Origin: Nostoc sp. FACHB-973
Lineage (GTDB): Bacteria > Cyanobacteriota > Cyanobacteriia > Cyanobacteriales > Nostocaceae
DNA length: 64,000 bases
Assembly (NCBI RefSeq): GCF_014698115.1
Contig: NZ_JACJSJ010000013.1
Location: 62,001-126,000, forward strand
Reading direction: 5' to 3'
Numbering within the stretch: position 1 is the first letter of the stretch; each line of letters opens with the position of its first letter. The position numbers and the translations under genes were made by a program. This document shows positions 1 through 9,396 of the stretch, one piece after another. The notes beneath the pieces were generated by a model. It searched no databases. It saw nothing but the letters and a program-made list of their open reading frames with translations, and was not told where the DNA came from.

Positions 1-1851
1 GATCGCGTCGAACTGCTCAACTTACTTTGCGCCCAAGCTGCCATTTCCCTGGAAAATGCCCGACTTTATGGCAATTCCCAGAACTATGCTCAACAGTTGG
101 CACAATCTCTAGCAAAATTGCAGGCTAGTGAAATCCGCTTCCAAAATTTAGCAAATAATATTCCTGGTATGGTGTACCAATTCCGTCTGGGGGCGGATGG
201 TTCAACTTCAACACCCTACGTTAGTTCTGGCTGTTTGGACTTGTATGGCTTAGAGCCAGAATCAGTGATGGCGGGGACGCATAGCCTTTACGCCATGCAT
301 CATCCTGACGATGACCCAGCTATTGCCCAAGCAGTCGCCTACTCTGCCCAAACTCTGACACCCTTTGAGCAAGAATGGCGGATTATCCTGCCTTCAGGAA
401 CCGTGAAATGGGTTCGATCTGCTGCCCGGCCAGAGCGACAAGCCGATGGTGCAATTTTATGGGATGGGGTAGTAATTGATATTAGCGATCGCAAACAAGT
501 TGAAGCATCTTTAGCCAAAGAACGAGAGTTTTTAAATGCCATCATTCACAATATTACCGATGGCATTGTTGTCTGTGATGCTACTGGCAAGTTGACTTTA
601 TTTAACAAAGCAACTCGTGAATTTCATGGCTTACCAGTAGAATCATTAGCACCAGAACAATGGGCAGAACACTTCGATCTGTATCAACCTGATGGTGAAA
701 CACCTCTATCAACCACGGAAATTCCTTTGTTTCGTGCCTTTCAAGGGGAAATTGTCCAAAATATCGAAATGGTAATTGCACCAAAGCATGGCTTGAAGAG
801 AATTTTATTAGCCAGCGGACAAGCGATCGTTGATGCTGCGGGTAACAAACTCGGTGCGGTAGCTGTAATGCGAGATATTAGCGATGCCTATCGGCAAGCT
901 ACGCAACGCAAAAAAGCAGAACTTGCCTTGCAGCAAAAATCACAAGATTTAGAACAAGCCCTAACTAACCTGCAAAACGCCCAATTACAAATGATCCAAA
1001 GTGAAAAAATGTCGGCTTTGGGTAATTTAGTTGCTGGTGTTGCTCACGAAATGAATAATCCCCTTGGTTTTATTGCTGCCACACTCCAACAAGCTCAACC
1101 AAGTATTGCTGATGTTGTTGAACATCTCAGACTTTATCAAGAAAGTTTACCCGACAAAAGTGAAGAAATTCTTGACCATGCCGAAGAAATTGACTTGGAC
1201 TATACCTTAGAAGACTTGCCTAAGATGATTGATGCCATGACGATAGCCTGTGACAGGCTAAAAAACATTAGCACCAGTCTCCGCACTTTCTCTCGTGCCG
1301 ATCGAGATTACAAAGTTCCGTTTAATATCCACCAAGGCATTGACAGCACGATTTTAATTTTGAAACATCGTCTGAAAGCGAATGAACAACATCCAGCTAT
1401 TGCAGTATTAACTGAATATAGTAATCTACCCAAAATTGAATGTTTTCCGGGGCAATTAAATCAAGTATTTATGAATATTTTAGCCAATGCTATCGATGCG
1501 TTGGAAGAATCAAATAATGGACGCAGCTTTGAGGAAATTAAGCTAAATCCCAATTTAATTAAAATTACAACTTCCCTAGAAAATAACTGTGTGAAAATTA
1601 TTATTGCTGATAATGGTCAGGGAATGAGCGAAGAAGTGAAACAAAAGATTTTTGACCATTTATTTACTACTAAATGTGTTGGTAAAGGTACAGGTTTGGG
1701 ATTGGCGATCGCCCGTCAAATTATTGTGGAAAAACATGGCGGGGCGATCGAGGTGAATTCTCAACCTGGCGAAGGAACTGAATTTGTGATTCAGCTACCA
1801 CTTTTGCAAGCGGTAAGTGTGGGCTTCTCAACCAATCCGACTATTGCTTAG
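1..1851 (+). CDS. Multi-sensor histidine kinase, 3' portion (GAF end, two PAS domains, HisKA, HATPase)
   Basis: The reading frame is open from base 1, so this is the C-terminal part of a longer protein. The first 30 codons read like the end of a GAF domain (AAISLENARLYG). Two PAS-type segments follow, at about residues 45-160 and 175-300 of the visible part, then a coiled stretch. The dimerisation/phospho-acceptor box is AHEMNNP, with the conserved His. The ATPase has an N box (NILANAIDALEE), G1 (ADNGQGM) and G2 (GKGTGLGLAIA). It should autophosphorylate on His and pass phosphate to a response regulator; no regulator is visible nearby. In filamentous cyanobacteria such C-termini often belong to very large Ser/Thr kinase-AAA-GAF-HisK hybrids; whether this one does cannot be seen. 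An internal TTG at 97 is not the true start. Confidence 0.88.
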   Translation, partial: DRVELLNLLCAQAAISLENARLYGNSQNYAQQLAQSLAKLQASEIRFQNLANNIPGMVYQFRLGADGSTSTPYVSSGCLDLYGLEPESVMAGTHSLYAMHHPDDDPAIAQAVAYSAQTLTPFEQEWRIILPSGTVKWVRSAARPERQADGAILWDGVVIDISDRKQVEASLAKEREFLNAIIHNITDGIVVCDATGKLTLFNKATREFHGLPVESLAPEQWAEHFDLYQPDGETPLSTTEIPLFRAFQGEIVQNIEMVIAPKHGLKRILLASGQAIVDAAGNKLGAVAVMRDISDAYRQATQRKKAELALQQKSQDLEQALTNLQNAQLQMIQSEKMSALGNLVAGVAHEMNNPLGFIAATLQQAQPSIADVVEHLRLYQESLPDKSEEILDHAEEIDLDYTLEDLPKMIDAMTIACDRLKNISTSLRTFSRADRDYKVPFNIHQGIDSTILILKHRLKANEQHPAIAVLTEYSNLPKIECFPGQLNQVFMNILANAIDALEESNNGRSFEEIKLNPNLIKITTSLENNCVKIIIADNGQGMSEEVKQKIFDHLFTTKCVGKGTGLGLAIARQIIVEKHGGAIEVNSQPGEGTEFVIQLPLLQAVSVGFSTNPTIA

Positions 1852-1864
1852 AAAGCGTTGAGCT

Positions 1865-3109
1865 TTAAGTCTTTCCCGCCACAACCGAATTTTCTCTCAA
1901 TAGTTCCAGTGCTGCTTCATATTGCAGATCCGCAGTTGTGCCAATTTGTTCGCGGTTGAGGATTGCTTGGGAAATCACTTTATCTGGTTTAATACCTAGT
2001 TTGTTAATATCCCGATGTTGAGGAGTTTCATACTTAGCAATTGTCACAGCTAAACCCGAACCATCTGATAATTCAAACAAAGATTGAATTAGACCCTTAC
2101 CAAAAGTGGTTTCGCCTACAAGTTGGGCACGCCCATTATCTTGGAGTGCGCCGGCAAGAATCTCACTCGCACTGGCAGTTCCTTGATTCACCAAAATCAC
2201 CAGAGGATCGCTCGTCAGGGCTGGGCCAGACGCTTCAAAACTACCTTGAATGCCTTGTCGGTTAACAGTGTAGACAATAGTGCCAGAGTCTAACCACAAA
2301 CGGGCGATTTCAATTCCGGCTTGCAATAGCCCCCCAGGATTATTTCGCAAATCTAGAATATAGGCAGCAGCGCCTTTTTTTTCTAGACTAGAAATAGCGT
2401 TTGCTAATTCTGTGGAGGCGTTGGCATTGAATTGAGTCAGCCGAAGGTAGCCAATGGGCGTGCCCTCCTCAGAAACACGCAATTCTGAAACCACAGGATT
2501 AAGAGCAATGCGATCGCGCGTCAGTCTAATTTCCGTTTCTGGCTCTCCGTCTCGTTCAATGACGAGAGTCACAAGGCTGCCACTGGGGCCGCGCATTTTC
2601 GTCGCAGCTTCATCAAGAGTGAGATTTTCAGTGGGAACACCTTCAATTTTGAGAATGCGATCGCGTGGTCTAATCCCTGCTTTTTCTGCTGGTGAACCTG
2701 CGATGGGAGCCACTACTTCCAACTTACCAGTTTCAGTATTGAGAGCAATTTGCAATCCCACCCCCGTCAGTTCCCCAGAAGTGTTGACCTGTAAGCTGCG
2801 GTACTGTTCTGGGTCTAAAAAGCGGGTAAAAGGGTCGTCAAGGCTCTTGAGCATCGTCTGAATGGCCGTATAAGCCGCATTGGAGTCGCTAAGGGGCTTC
2901 TCCAAAACCTTTTGCCGGACTGTCGCCCAATTTTGATGATTAAACGTCTCATCCAGATAAGTACGATTGACAATTCGCCAAACTTCAGAAACCAGCTTTT
3001 GTTGTGCCGTCAAAGCCAGTGCAGGCTGAGTAATTGTACCCAAGGCCAAGCAAAACGCCATTAGCAGTGAAAATCCAACTCGAAAAAACTGTTTGTTCAT
3101 GAACCCCAT
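1865..3109 (-). CDS. C-terminal processing protease (S41A, CtpA/CtpB family)
   Basis: A serine protease of the tail-specific protease family. The N-terminus has a signal peptide (basic start, hydrophobic core, ALA cleavage site near residue 35), so it acts in the periplasm or thylakoid lumen. A PDZ domain (about residues 100-185, with GVGLQI and GIRPRDRI) precedes the peptidase domain. The Ser-Lys dyad lies in TASASEIL and TFGKGLIQ. One cyanobacterial paralogue, CtpA, matures the D1 protein of photosystem II; the sequence alone does not show which paralogue this is. The ATG at 3109 was chosen; a GTG at 3121 and an ATG at 3100 are alternatives. It converges on the histidine kinase with only 13 bases between the stops, and diverges from petB. 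Confidence 0.9.
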   Translation of the reverse strand: MGFMNKQFFRVGFSLLMAFCLALGTITQPALALTAQQKLVSEVWRIVNRTYLDETFNHQNWATVRQKVLEKPLSDSNAAYTAIQTMLKSLDDPFTRFLDPEQYRSLQVNTSGELTGVGLQIALNTETGKLEVVAPIAGSPAEKAGIRPRDRILKIEGVPTENLTLDEAATKMRGPSGSLVTLVIERDGEPETEIRLTRDRIALNPVVSELRVSEEGTPIGYLRLTQFNANASTELANAISSLEKKGAAAYILDLRNNPGGLLQAGIEIARLWLDSGTIVYTVNRQGIQGSFEASGPALTSDPLVILVNQGTASASEILAGALQDNGRAQLVGETTFGKGLIQSLFELSDGSGLAVTIAKYETPQHRDINKLGIKPDKVISQAILNREQIGTTADLQYEAALELLRENSVVAGKT

Positions 3110-3624
3110 TATCAATTCCACTTCAACCCAAATTGCCTAGAAATGCCCAGTTGTCCTGTTGTTGATGAAATCTATCTCTCGATTATGTTACTTTTTTTAT
3201 AGAAGTGGTGCATTCTTCTCATCAAGTCGTTTACTCAACTGATGCAGTTCATCCCACTCAGCAAAGGATAAAATCTAGTTTGTGTCCACCATTTTCTGTG
3301 TTGGAGCATAACGAGATCGCAATACATTCCATCTTTACAGAGTGTAAAGTTTCTGAAAACTCTTAGCACGCCCAAAGCTGACAAACAAAAAAGTCCCCTT
3401 TACTAAAATCCCAAAATTGCTAATTGGGAGAGAAGTCACGACTCGGCGGCTTCAAGAAAGTCCGCAAGGGGTTATGCTGCCACTCTAGCCTGTGGCATTC
3501 CTTGGGGGAAAGCCTAAAGCCGAACTCCGAACATCCCCAGGCTTGGGACCCTTGAAACTTTCGTCGCCGATTTAAAACTTCGCAATTTATCAAACGCAAC
3601 CGATTCTTAGGAACTTGAGATTGT
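3110..3624. promoter_or_regulatory. Divergent intergenic region, protease / petB
   Basis: This 515-base gap must hold the promoter of the protease (minus strand) and that of petBD (plus strand). No gene was recognised. The stretch 3420-3600 can be read as a minus-strand frame but resembles no protein. No individual promoter element could be assigned with confidence. Confidence 0.4.
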
Positions 3625-4272
3625 ATGGCCAACGTTTACGACTGGTTTGAGGAACGCCTGGAGATTCAAGCGATCGCCGAAGACGTTACTAGCAAGTACG
3701 TCCCTCCCCACGTCAATATCTTTTACTGCCTGGGTGGAATTACCCTGGTTTGCTTTCTAGTCCAGTTTGCTACTGGATTTGCCATGACGTTCTACTACAA
3801 GCCAACAGTAGCTGAAGCTTTCTCCTCAGTTCAGTACATTATGACTGAAGTGAACTTCGGTTGGCTAATTCGCTCCATCCATCGCTGGTCTGCCAGCATG
3901 ATGGTATTGATGATGATTTTGCACGTCTTCCGGGTTTACCTGACTGGTGGTTTTAAAAAGCCCCGCGAACTGACCTGGGTGAGTGGTGTCATCCTGGCTG
4001 TAATTACCGTTTCTTTTGGAGTTACCGGCTATTCTCTACCTTGGGACCAAGTTGGCTACTGGGCTGTGAAAATTGTTAGCGGCGTACCAGAAGCAATTCC
4101 CGTGGTTGGTGTTCTGATCTCCGACCTACTGCGTGGCGGTTCTAGTGTTGGTCAAGCAACACTGACTCGTTACTACAGCGCACACACCTTTGTTTTGCCT
4201 TGGTTAATTGCAGTCTTCATGCTATTTCACTTCTTGATGATCCGCAAACAAGGCATTTCCGGTCCTTTGTAA
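3625..4272 (+). CDS. petB: Cytochrome b6 of the cytochrome b6f complex
   Basis: Full-length 215-aa cytochrome b6, a thylakoid membrane subunit that carries electrons from plastoquinol towards plastocyanin or cytochrome c6. All expected ligands are present: Cys35, which binds the extra c-type haem (FYCLGG), and the two His pairs for the b haems, His86 and His100 in SIHRWS...ILHVF plus His in SAHTF and LFHFL near the C-terminus. Four hydrophobic helices are evident. The start context is clean and the length matches the family exactly. petD follows 258 bases downstream on the same strand, the usual petB-petD order. Confidence 0.98.
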   Translation: MANVYDWFEERLEIQAIAEDVTSKYVPPHVNIFYCLGGITLVCFLVQFATGFAMTFYYKPTVAEAFSSVQYIMTEVNFGWLIRSIHRWSASMMVLMMILHVFRVYLTGGFKKPRELTWVSGVILAVITVSFGVTGYSLPWDQVGYWAVKIVSGVPEAIPVVGVLISDLLRGGSSVGQATLTRYYSAHTFVLPWLIAVFMLFHFLMIRKQGISGPL

Positions 4273-4530
4273 TCTCAGAGATTAGCAAAAGGCAACATTT
4301 GTCAGTTTCCAGATGAAGTTGTTTGTTCTAAACTTATGAAACACAAGAAAATAATTGTACATAAGTTACAAAAAACAAACACTTGCATACCTTGCCAAAA
4401 GCTTTAGACGCCCTCGAGGCGGCTGACTGTAGACAGACACAACGCTGCTTGCCGCTTGCTAGGGTTGCCTAGTAGCCGATGGCTTTCACAAATGCTTTAA
4501 TTAGACTTAAGCAGGAGAGCACATTTAAAA
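4273..4530 (+). other. petB-petD spacer
   Basis: A 258-base spacer inside the petBD unit. No coding sequence is supported. It contains a GC-richer block (about 4405-4485) unlike the AT-rich flanks, which looks like an inserted repeat element. A purine-rich ribosome binding site (AGGAGAG, about 4512) precedes petD. Confidence 0.5.
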
Positions 4531-5013
4531 ATGGCAACACAGAAAAAACCTGACCTCAGCGATCCCCAGTTAAGAGCCAAACTGGCTAAGGGTATGGGTC
4601 ACAATTACTATGGTGAACCAGCCTGGCCTAATGACCTACTTTACGTCTTCCCCATCGTGATTATGGGTTCATTCGCTGCGATTGTGGCTCTAGCCGTGCT
4701 AGACCCCGCGATGACCGGTGAACCAGCAAATCCTTTCGCCACACCATTGGAAATTTTGCCAGAGTGGTACTTGTATCCAGTTTTCCAAATTTTGCGATCG
4801 CTTCCTAACAAACTTTTAGGAGTGTTAGCAATGGCTTCCGTACCCTTGGGGCTAATTTTGGTTCCTTTTATTGAGAACGTCAATAAATTCCAAAACCCCT
4901 TCCGCCGTCCAGTTGCAACCACAGTGTTCCTCTTTGGCACTCTTGTCACCCTGTGGCTGGGTATTGGTGCTGCCTTGCCATTGGATAAATCTTTGACTTT
5001 GGGACTATTCTAA
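4531..5013 (+). CDS. petD: Cytochrome b6f complex subunit IV
   Basis: Full-length 160-aa subunit IV. With cytochrome b6 it forms the equivalent of mitochondrial cytochrome b and contributes to the quinol oxidation site. The diagnostic PEWY motif is present ([12 protein letters not shown]), and three hydrophobic segments fit the known topology. It lies downstream of petB on the same strand and is followed by a strong inverted repeat at 5034-5096. Confidence 0.98.
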   Translation: MATQKKPDLSDPQLRAKLAKGMGHNYYGEPAWPNDLLYVFPIVIMGSFAAIVALAVLDPAMTGEPANPFATPLEILPEWYLYPVFQILRSLPNKLLGVLAMASVPLGLILVPFIENVNKFQNPFRRPVATTVFLFGTLVTLWLGIGAALPLDKSLTLGLF

Positions 5014-5033
5014 ATTAGTCTCAAAAAAGTGCT

Positions 5034-5096
5034 TTGACGCCTGTGAATTTTAAGAGCATATGCAGATGTGCTTTTGAAAAAATAAACAGGCGTCAA
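5034..5096 (+). terminator. Probable terminator after petD
   Basis: An 11-base perfect inverted repeat: TTGACGCCTGT at 5034-5044 and ACAGGCGTCAA at 5086-5096, followed directly by TTTT. It starts 21 bases after the petD stop. The loop is long (about 40 bases) and may hold an inner weak stem. Confidence 0.6.
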
Positions 5097-5100
5097 TTTT

Positions 5101-5698
5101 AATAATCCACCTTGAATCTTGGATTTGAAATTTTGGATGGAAAAGCCCCATAATTGGGCATCCACAAATCTCAAATCACTAAAGTCAATCAATTTTGGAT
5201 TTTGCGTACTGCTAGGTCGAAGCAAGCTACGCGTAGCGTGTCGGAGACAAAAGTTGAGCCAGTAAGTTGGGCGGGTTTCTTCACTTGTGCCAACTTGTAT
5301 CCAGCGTCGGCTTCCCACCAACAAACCTTTATCAAGACGGATTGCCTATTTTGGATTGACCCTGACCACTCAGAGTGGGGTCTTGAGGATTTTAAATTTT
5401 GGATGAAAAGATTTGTTACGCCCACTAGAGTATGGGCGCGGCATCAACCGAAATAATTTTTAATCTAAAATCTAAAGTCTAAAATCTAAAATTGGCAAGG
5501 TCAACAAATACAAACATTTTTCATTTACTCCCACGTAAGTTGCTAGTTACAACCCTCGGAATGCCAAAATTGTTCATGTTTTGTATTTTGTTACGCAGAA
5601 TATGTCAATTTAGATTTTTAGATGTCAGAGAAATTTTGCAAAAAGCACAAAATTTAACCGCTACTAACTTGGGTTTACTTTTATTCAAGTCACAGTTA
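5101..5698. other. Repeat-bearing gap between petD and the anti-sigma gene
   Basis: No gene is supported. The gap holds an extragenic repeat (GAAGCAAGCTACGCGTAGCG at 5219-5238, seen again at 36852-36871) and a heptamer tandem repeat of AAATCTA units at about 5461-5491. A frame open from a TTG at 5492 runs into the downstream gene, but its first 69 codons do not look like the family. Confidence 0.55.
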
Positions 5699-6148
5699 GT
5701 GCCTACCATCGTGCAGCAAGATCATCTTACGGTTAAGAGCGAACTCACCCTCTCCGACCAAGTGCAAGATTGGTTTAAGCAATTTTGGCTGCAACATTTA
5801 TCTCAACTTGGCTGGTCGCAAACTCAACTCGAACGGCTCAATTTAGCATTAGCAGAGGGCTTTACCAATGCTGTTCGTCATGCTCATCGAGCTTTACCAC
5901 CGGAAACAACCATTGATATTGACGTTTATCTGTGGGTTGACCGCCTAGAAATTAGAATTTGGGATTATGGAAAACCTTTCAATCCTGATAGCATCCCAGA
6001 GCCAAAGCCAGGTAGTCTTATAGTAGGCGGCTATGGATGGTTTCTCCTCCGGCGTTTAACCGACCGTGTTGTCTACGAGCGTGTTACAGATGGTAGAAAT
6101 TGTCTGCTCATCGTCAAATATGCTGCAAAAGTACGAAAGCCAAAGTGA
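5699..6148 (+). CDS. Anti-sigma regulatory factor-like ATPase (RsbW type)
   Basis: A GHKL-type ATP-binding domain without a phospho-acceptor His, as in RsbW/SpoIIAB serine kinases of partner-switching systems. Motifs visible are the N box (NLALAEGFTNAVRHAH), G1 (WDYGKPF) and a glycine-rich G2 region (GGYGWFLLRRL). Such proteins bind a sigma factor or an anti-anti-sigma protein and phosphorylate the latter; no STAS-domain partner is adjacent. The start is uncertain: GTG at 5699 and GTG at 5711 fit the usual size of about 145-150 aa, whereas the TTG at 5492 lies inside a tandem repeat. It stands alone between repeat-bearing gaps. Confidence 0.75.
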   Translation: MPTIVQQDHLTVKSELTLSDQVQDWFKQFWLQHLSQLGWSQTQLERLNLALAEGFTNAVRHAHRALPPETTIDIDVYLWVDRLEIRIWDYGKPFNPDSIPEPKPGSLIVGGYGWFLLRRLTDRVVYERVTDGRNCLLIVKYAAKVRKPK

Positions 6149-6736
6149 AACATTCAAGGATATACCAAGGCAAAAATGCTTGTGATACCAATTCGAGATT
6201 TGGTGGAAAGTACGTAGTAATCGCCTCGGCTTAAGGCAGTGTTTCTGCAAACATTAAGAGTGAAGAGACAGCATTTGCTACCTTGAGGGTTCTCAAAATT
6301 TAGTATTAAGGCAAGTGCCTCATGGCAAAAATCACGGCATTTGCTACCTTTCCCTGTTTACAAGATCCCTATAAGGGGTAACGCCAAGATTGGTTTTGGC
6401 TCGTGTTTAGCCATCTATTTGCAAATAGAAGTGTTACTATAAACCGTAGTTGCTCGTACATACAGTTATTTGACTGATATGAGTATACTACTTTTTCAGT
6501 AATATGTAAATTAGAGTAATATGTTTTTTCGGTGAAATTGCTTAACTATTATGATCTTTTGGTGAAAACTCAAAGAGTATTCTTGTATAAAAAGAATTAG
6601 TAAATACAGTAAAGACAGCATTCGAGTTATAGAACCTCCTTTGTTAATATTTGTCAGCAGTGTTGAGAGTCTTATTTTTGTTCTTCAACAAGTGCCATTT
6701 AGTGCTTAAAGAGATAGAAGACACAGGGGAGAAAAT
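6149..6736. other. Gap upstream of the sugar dehydratase gene
   Basis: 588 bases without a supported gene. A 14-base direct repeat (GCATTTGCTACCTT) occurs at 6271-6284 and 6337-6350. The last part should carry the promoter of the downstream gene pair. A purine-rich site (GGGGAGA) lies just before the ATG at 6737. Confidence 0.45.
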
Positions 6737-7726
6737 ATGACTAAGACAGCCCTAATTACAGGAATTACTGGTCAAGATGGCTACTATCTCAGCCATTTAC
6801 TCCTCAATCGGGGTTACCGAGTTGTCGGATTAGTACCCCCGCACCGACAACCGAATTTGACAAAATTGGGAACACTGGCAAATCAGGTAGAAATTTTTAC
6901 CGTAGACTTGAGGGATAGCATGGCGCTGTTGACCGCTGTTGAACAACTGCGTCCCCAAGAAATTTATAATTTGGCAGCTCCGAGTTTTGTACCGGATTCC
7001 TGGAAAGACCCATTAGGAACTTTAGATTTAATAACTGGTACAGCAACCAGGCTCTTAGAAGCAGTACGACAGGTTGGTTTGTCTACCAGATTTTATCAAG
7101 CCAGCAGTTCAGAAATGTTTGGCGATGTCTTCTTTTCGCCTCAAGATGAGGAAACTCCTTTTCGTCCGAAAAATCCCTACGCTGCGGCCAAGATGCACGC
7201 CCACTGGACAATGGTGCATCACAGACAGCGCTACGGACTATTTGCCTGTAGCGGAATTTTATATAATCATGAGTCTCCTTTACGCGCACCTCAGTTTGTC
7301 ACACGCAAAGTTTCTTTAGCAGTTGCATCAATTAAATTGGGTTTGACTGACACTTTAGAGATGGGTAACCTAGATGCCAAACGGGATTGGGGTTTCGCCG
7401 GTGATTACGTAGAAGCCATGTGGCGAATGTTGCAAATAGATGAACCAGAAGAATACGTGATTGGCACAGGTAAGCTACACAGCGTCAGAGACTTAGTGGC
7501 CACAGCCTTTGAATCTGTAGGATTGGATTGGAAGAAGCATGTAGTTATTAATACTAATTTATTGCGGCAAGATGAGCATTTTCAATTAGTTGCCAATCCC
7601 GGTAAAGCTAAAAGAAACCTTGGTTGGGAACCTGAAGTCAGCTTTGAGGAACTTTTAGAAACAATGGTAAAAACAGATTTAGAACGATTAGAAAGCGGTG
7701 CTATCGCTCCCTTGCCACGAGTATAA
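6737..7726 (+). CDS. GDP-mannose 4,6-dehydratase-like protein
   Basis: A short-chain dehydratase of the extended SDR family. The Rossmann start is ALITGITGQDGYYL. The active site follows the GDP-mannose 4,6-dehydratase pattern: SSSE in QASSSEMFG, and Tyr and Lys in NPYAAAKMHAH. Also typical are NHESPLRAPQFVTRK and LGNLDAKRDWG-type blocks (here MGNLDAKRDWGFAGDYVEAM). The reaction would be GDP-D-mannose to GDP-4-keto-6-deoxy-mannose, for deoxysugars in surface polysaccharide. Its C-terminal quarter departs from the family: the usual RPxEVDxLxGD block reads LLRQDEHFQLVANPGKAK. A glycosyltransferase follows 10 bases later. No fucose synthase gene is adjacent. Confidence 0.85.
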   Translation: MTKTALITGITGQDGYYLSHLLLNRGYRVVGLVPPHRQPNLTKLGTLANQVEIFTVDLRDSMALLTAVEQLRPQEIYNLAAPSFVPDSWKDPLGTLDLITGTATRLLEAVRQVGLSTRFYQASSSEMFGDVFFSPQDEETPFRPKNPYAAAKMHAHWTMVHHRQRYGLFACSGILYNHESPLRAPQFVTRKVSLAVASIKLGLTDTLEMGNLDAKRDWGFAGDYVEAMWRMLQIDEPEEYVIGTGKLHSVRDLVATAFESVGLDWKKHVVINTNLLRQDEHFQLVANPGKAKRNLGWEPEVSFEELLETMVKTDLERLESGAIAPLPRV

Positions 7727-7736
7727 ATAATCAAAC

Positions 7737-8924
7737 ATGCTCATTACTACAGTGACAGAAAACCTAAAATTAGGTAGTAAAGTTAACAAAAAAACTAACC
7801 ACGTCTTCGTGTTTTTAGAAATTTTTGCTCAGGAAGGTGGTATTCAATCATACATAAAAGATATTTTTCGAGCTTATCTGAAATTAAATCAAGGCTACAA
7901 GGCGGAAGTCTTTTTACTGCGAGATAATCAGGATTGCTTAAATGATTTTGAAGACGAAAATTTAAAATTTCATTACTTTAAAAATCACTCTCCTCAACTG
8001 GGGAGAGTCAAAATGGCAGCCGCCTTACTCAAGTGTCTATTGCAAAACCGTCCGCAACAAGTTTTCTGCGGTCACATTAACTTAGCAGTATTAATCCAAA
8101 CCCTTTGCCAACCTCTGGGGATTCCCTACACCGTGCTAACTTACGGTAAAGAAGTCTGGGAACCGCTGAAAAATCAAGAACGTCGCGCCCTAGCATCAGC
8201 AGCGGGAATTTGGACAATTAGCCGCTACAGCCGCGATCGCGCTTGTGTTGCCAATGATCTAGACCCCAAAATTATCCAGATGATGCCTTGTGCAATTGAT
8301 GGGGATAAATTCACCCCTGGTGACAAACAGCCAGAATTAGTTGAAAAGTATAACTTAACTGGTGCTAAGGTGTTAATGACAGTGGCGCGGCTGTGGTCAG
8401 GGGATATTTACAAAGGTGTGGATGTGACGATTCGCGCTTTACCACAAATCGCCGAAGTTTTCCCAGAAGTAAAATATTTGGTAATTGGTCGTGGTGATGA
8501 CCAACCGCGATTAGCTCAACTTGCTGCATATTTAGGAGTGAGCGATCGCGTTGTGTTTGCTGGTTTCGTCGCCACAGAAGAATTAATGGAACATTATCGC
8601 CTTGCTGATGCCTATATTATGCCTTCCCAAGAAGGCTTCGGCATCGTTTATTTAGAAGCAATGGCTTGTCAAGTACCTGTGTTATCAGGTGACGACGATG
8701 GATCGGCTGACCCCTTACAGGATGGTAAGTTGGGATGGCGAGTACCACACCGCAATCCTGACGCTGTAGCAGCAGCTTGTATAGAAATGCTCCAAGGCAA
8801 TGACCAGCGCTGTGATGGGCAGTGGTTACGAGAACAAGCGATCGCTCTGTTTGGCTTGGATGCCTTTGGGTTGAACTTGCAACAGCTGCTTCAATCCTCA
8901 GTTTTGAGTCATAATGACAAATGA
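7737..8924 (+). CDS. Glycosyltransferase family 4 protein
   Basis: A GT-B fold retaining glycosyltransferase. The N-terminal domain has the glycine-rich FAQEGGIQSY donor-loop region. The C-terminal GT4 domain shows VARLWSGDIYKGVD, VIGRGDDQPRL, VVFAGFV and the catalytic EX7E block (PSQEGFGIVYLEAMAC). It would transfer a sugar from a nucleotide donor onto a polysaccharide or lipid acceptor on the cytoplasmic side. It is 10 bases downstream of the dehydratase gene and most likely cotranscribed, so the two may build the same deoxysugar-containing glycan. The ATG at 7737 was used; the conserved domain starts about 20 residues later. Confidence 0.9.
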   Translation: MLITTVTENLKLGSKVNKKTNHVFVFLEIFAQEGGIQSYIKDIFRAYLKLNQGYKAEVFLLRDNQDCLNDFEDENLKFHYFKNHSPQLGRVKMAAALLKCLLQNRPQQVFCGHINLAVLIQTLCQPLGIPYTVLTYGKEVWEPLKNQERRALASAAGIWTISRYSRDRACVANDLDPKIIQMMPCAIDGDKFTPGDKQPELVEKYNLTGAKVLMTVARLWSGDIYKGVDVTIRALPQIAEVFPEVKYLVIGRGDDQPRLAQLAAYLGVSDRVVFAGFVATEELMEHYRLADAYIMPSQEGFGIVYLEAMACQVPVLSGDDDGSADPLQDGKLGWRVPHRNPDAVAAACIEMLQGNDQRCDGQWLREQAIALFGLDAFGLNLQQLLQSSVLSHNDK

Positions 8925-8975
8925 CTAATGGCCAAAATCGCTATCCTAGAGGGAGAGCAGGACGATATTTAAAAA

Positions 8976-9347
8976 ATGAGCTTTAAGTCATTCCAATTGA
9001 ATCTTTTAAATCTCCGCCCCTGGCTCACTCTGCTAGCAGTTTTTTGGTTGCTAGCATCACTGGGTCTGGGTTGGTTAGTTAATTCGTTGCTAATTATTTT
9101 TGGGTTGCTGTTCTTGGCACCCATTGTGGCTTTCTTTGGTTTTCGTTGGTGGCTGCAACGCAACTTGGTTGCTGATCAGTGTCCAGTATGTAGATATGAA
9201 TTTACAGGTTTAAATAACAGCCAAGTGCAGTGTCCTAACTGTGGTGAGTCGTTGCTAGTACAAAATAGTCATTTTCAGCGCCTCACACCAGCAGGCACTA
9301 TTGATGTTAAAGCAGTTGAAGTCCCAACCCAATCATTGGAAGATTAG
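8976..9347 (+). CDS. Small membrane protein with C-terminal zinc ribbon
   Basis: 123 aa. Two closely spaced hydrophobic helices fill residues 12-55. A short basic linker then leads to a zinc ribbon: CPVCRYEF (first CxxC) and CPNCGESL (second CxxC), 18 residues apart. The C-terminal 30 residues are polar. Function is unknown. The purine-rich GGGAGAG about 20 bases upstream is too distant to be an ideal ribosome site. It lies downstream of the glycosyltransferase in the same direction, and a (TTAGTCA)n-type repeat follows its stop. Confidence 0.75.
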   Translation: MSFKSFQLNLLNLRPWLTLLAVFWLLASLGLGWLVNSLLIIFGLLFLAPIVAFFGFRWWLQRNLVADQCPVCRYEFTGLNNSQVQCPNCGESLLVQNSHFQRLTPAGTIDVKAVEVPTQSLED

Positions 9348-9396
9348 TCATTAGTCATTGGTCATTAGTTATTGTCAACTAACAAAGGACAAATGA

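Noticed and set aside
97..1851. TTG at 97 as the start of a complete histidine kinase
   Set aside because: The same frame is open to base 1 and encodes GAF-like sequence upstream, so the gene is cut by the window edge.
2454..2861. 135-codon plus-strand frame inside the protease gene
   Set aside because: It is antisense to a well-conserved PDZ/peptidase region and resembles no protein.
5492..5698. N-terminal extension of the anti-sigma-type ATPase
   Set aside because: The first codons fall in a heptamer repeat and the translated part has no family similarity; starts at 5699 or 5711 give the normal size.
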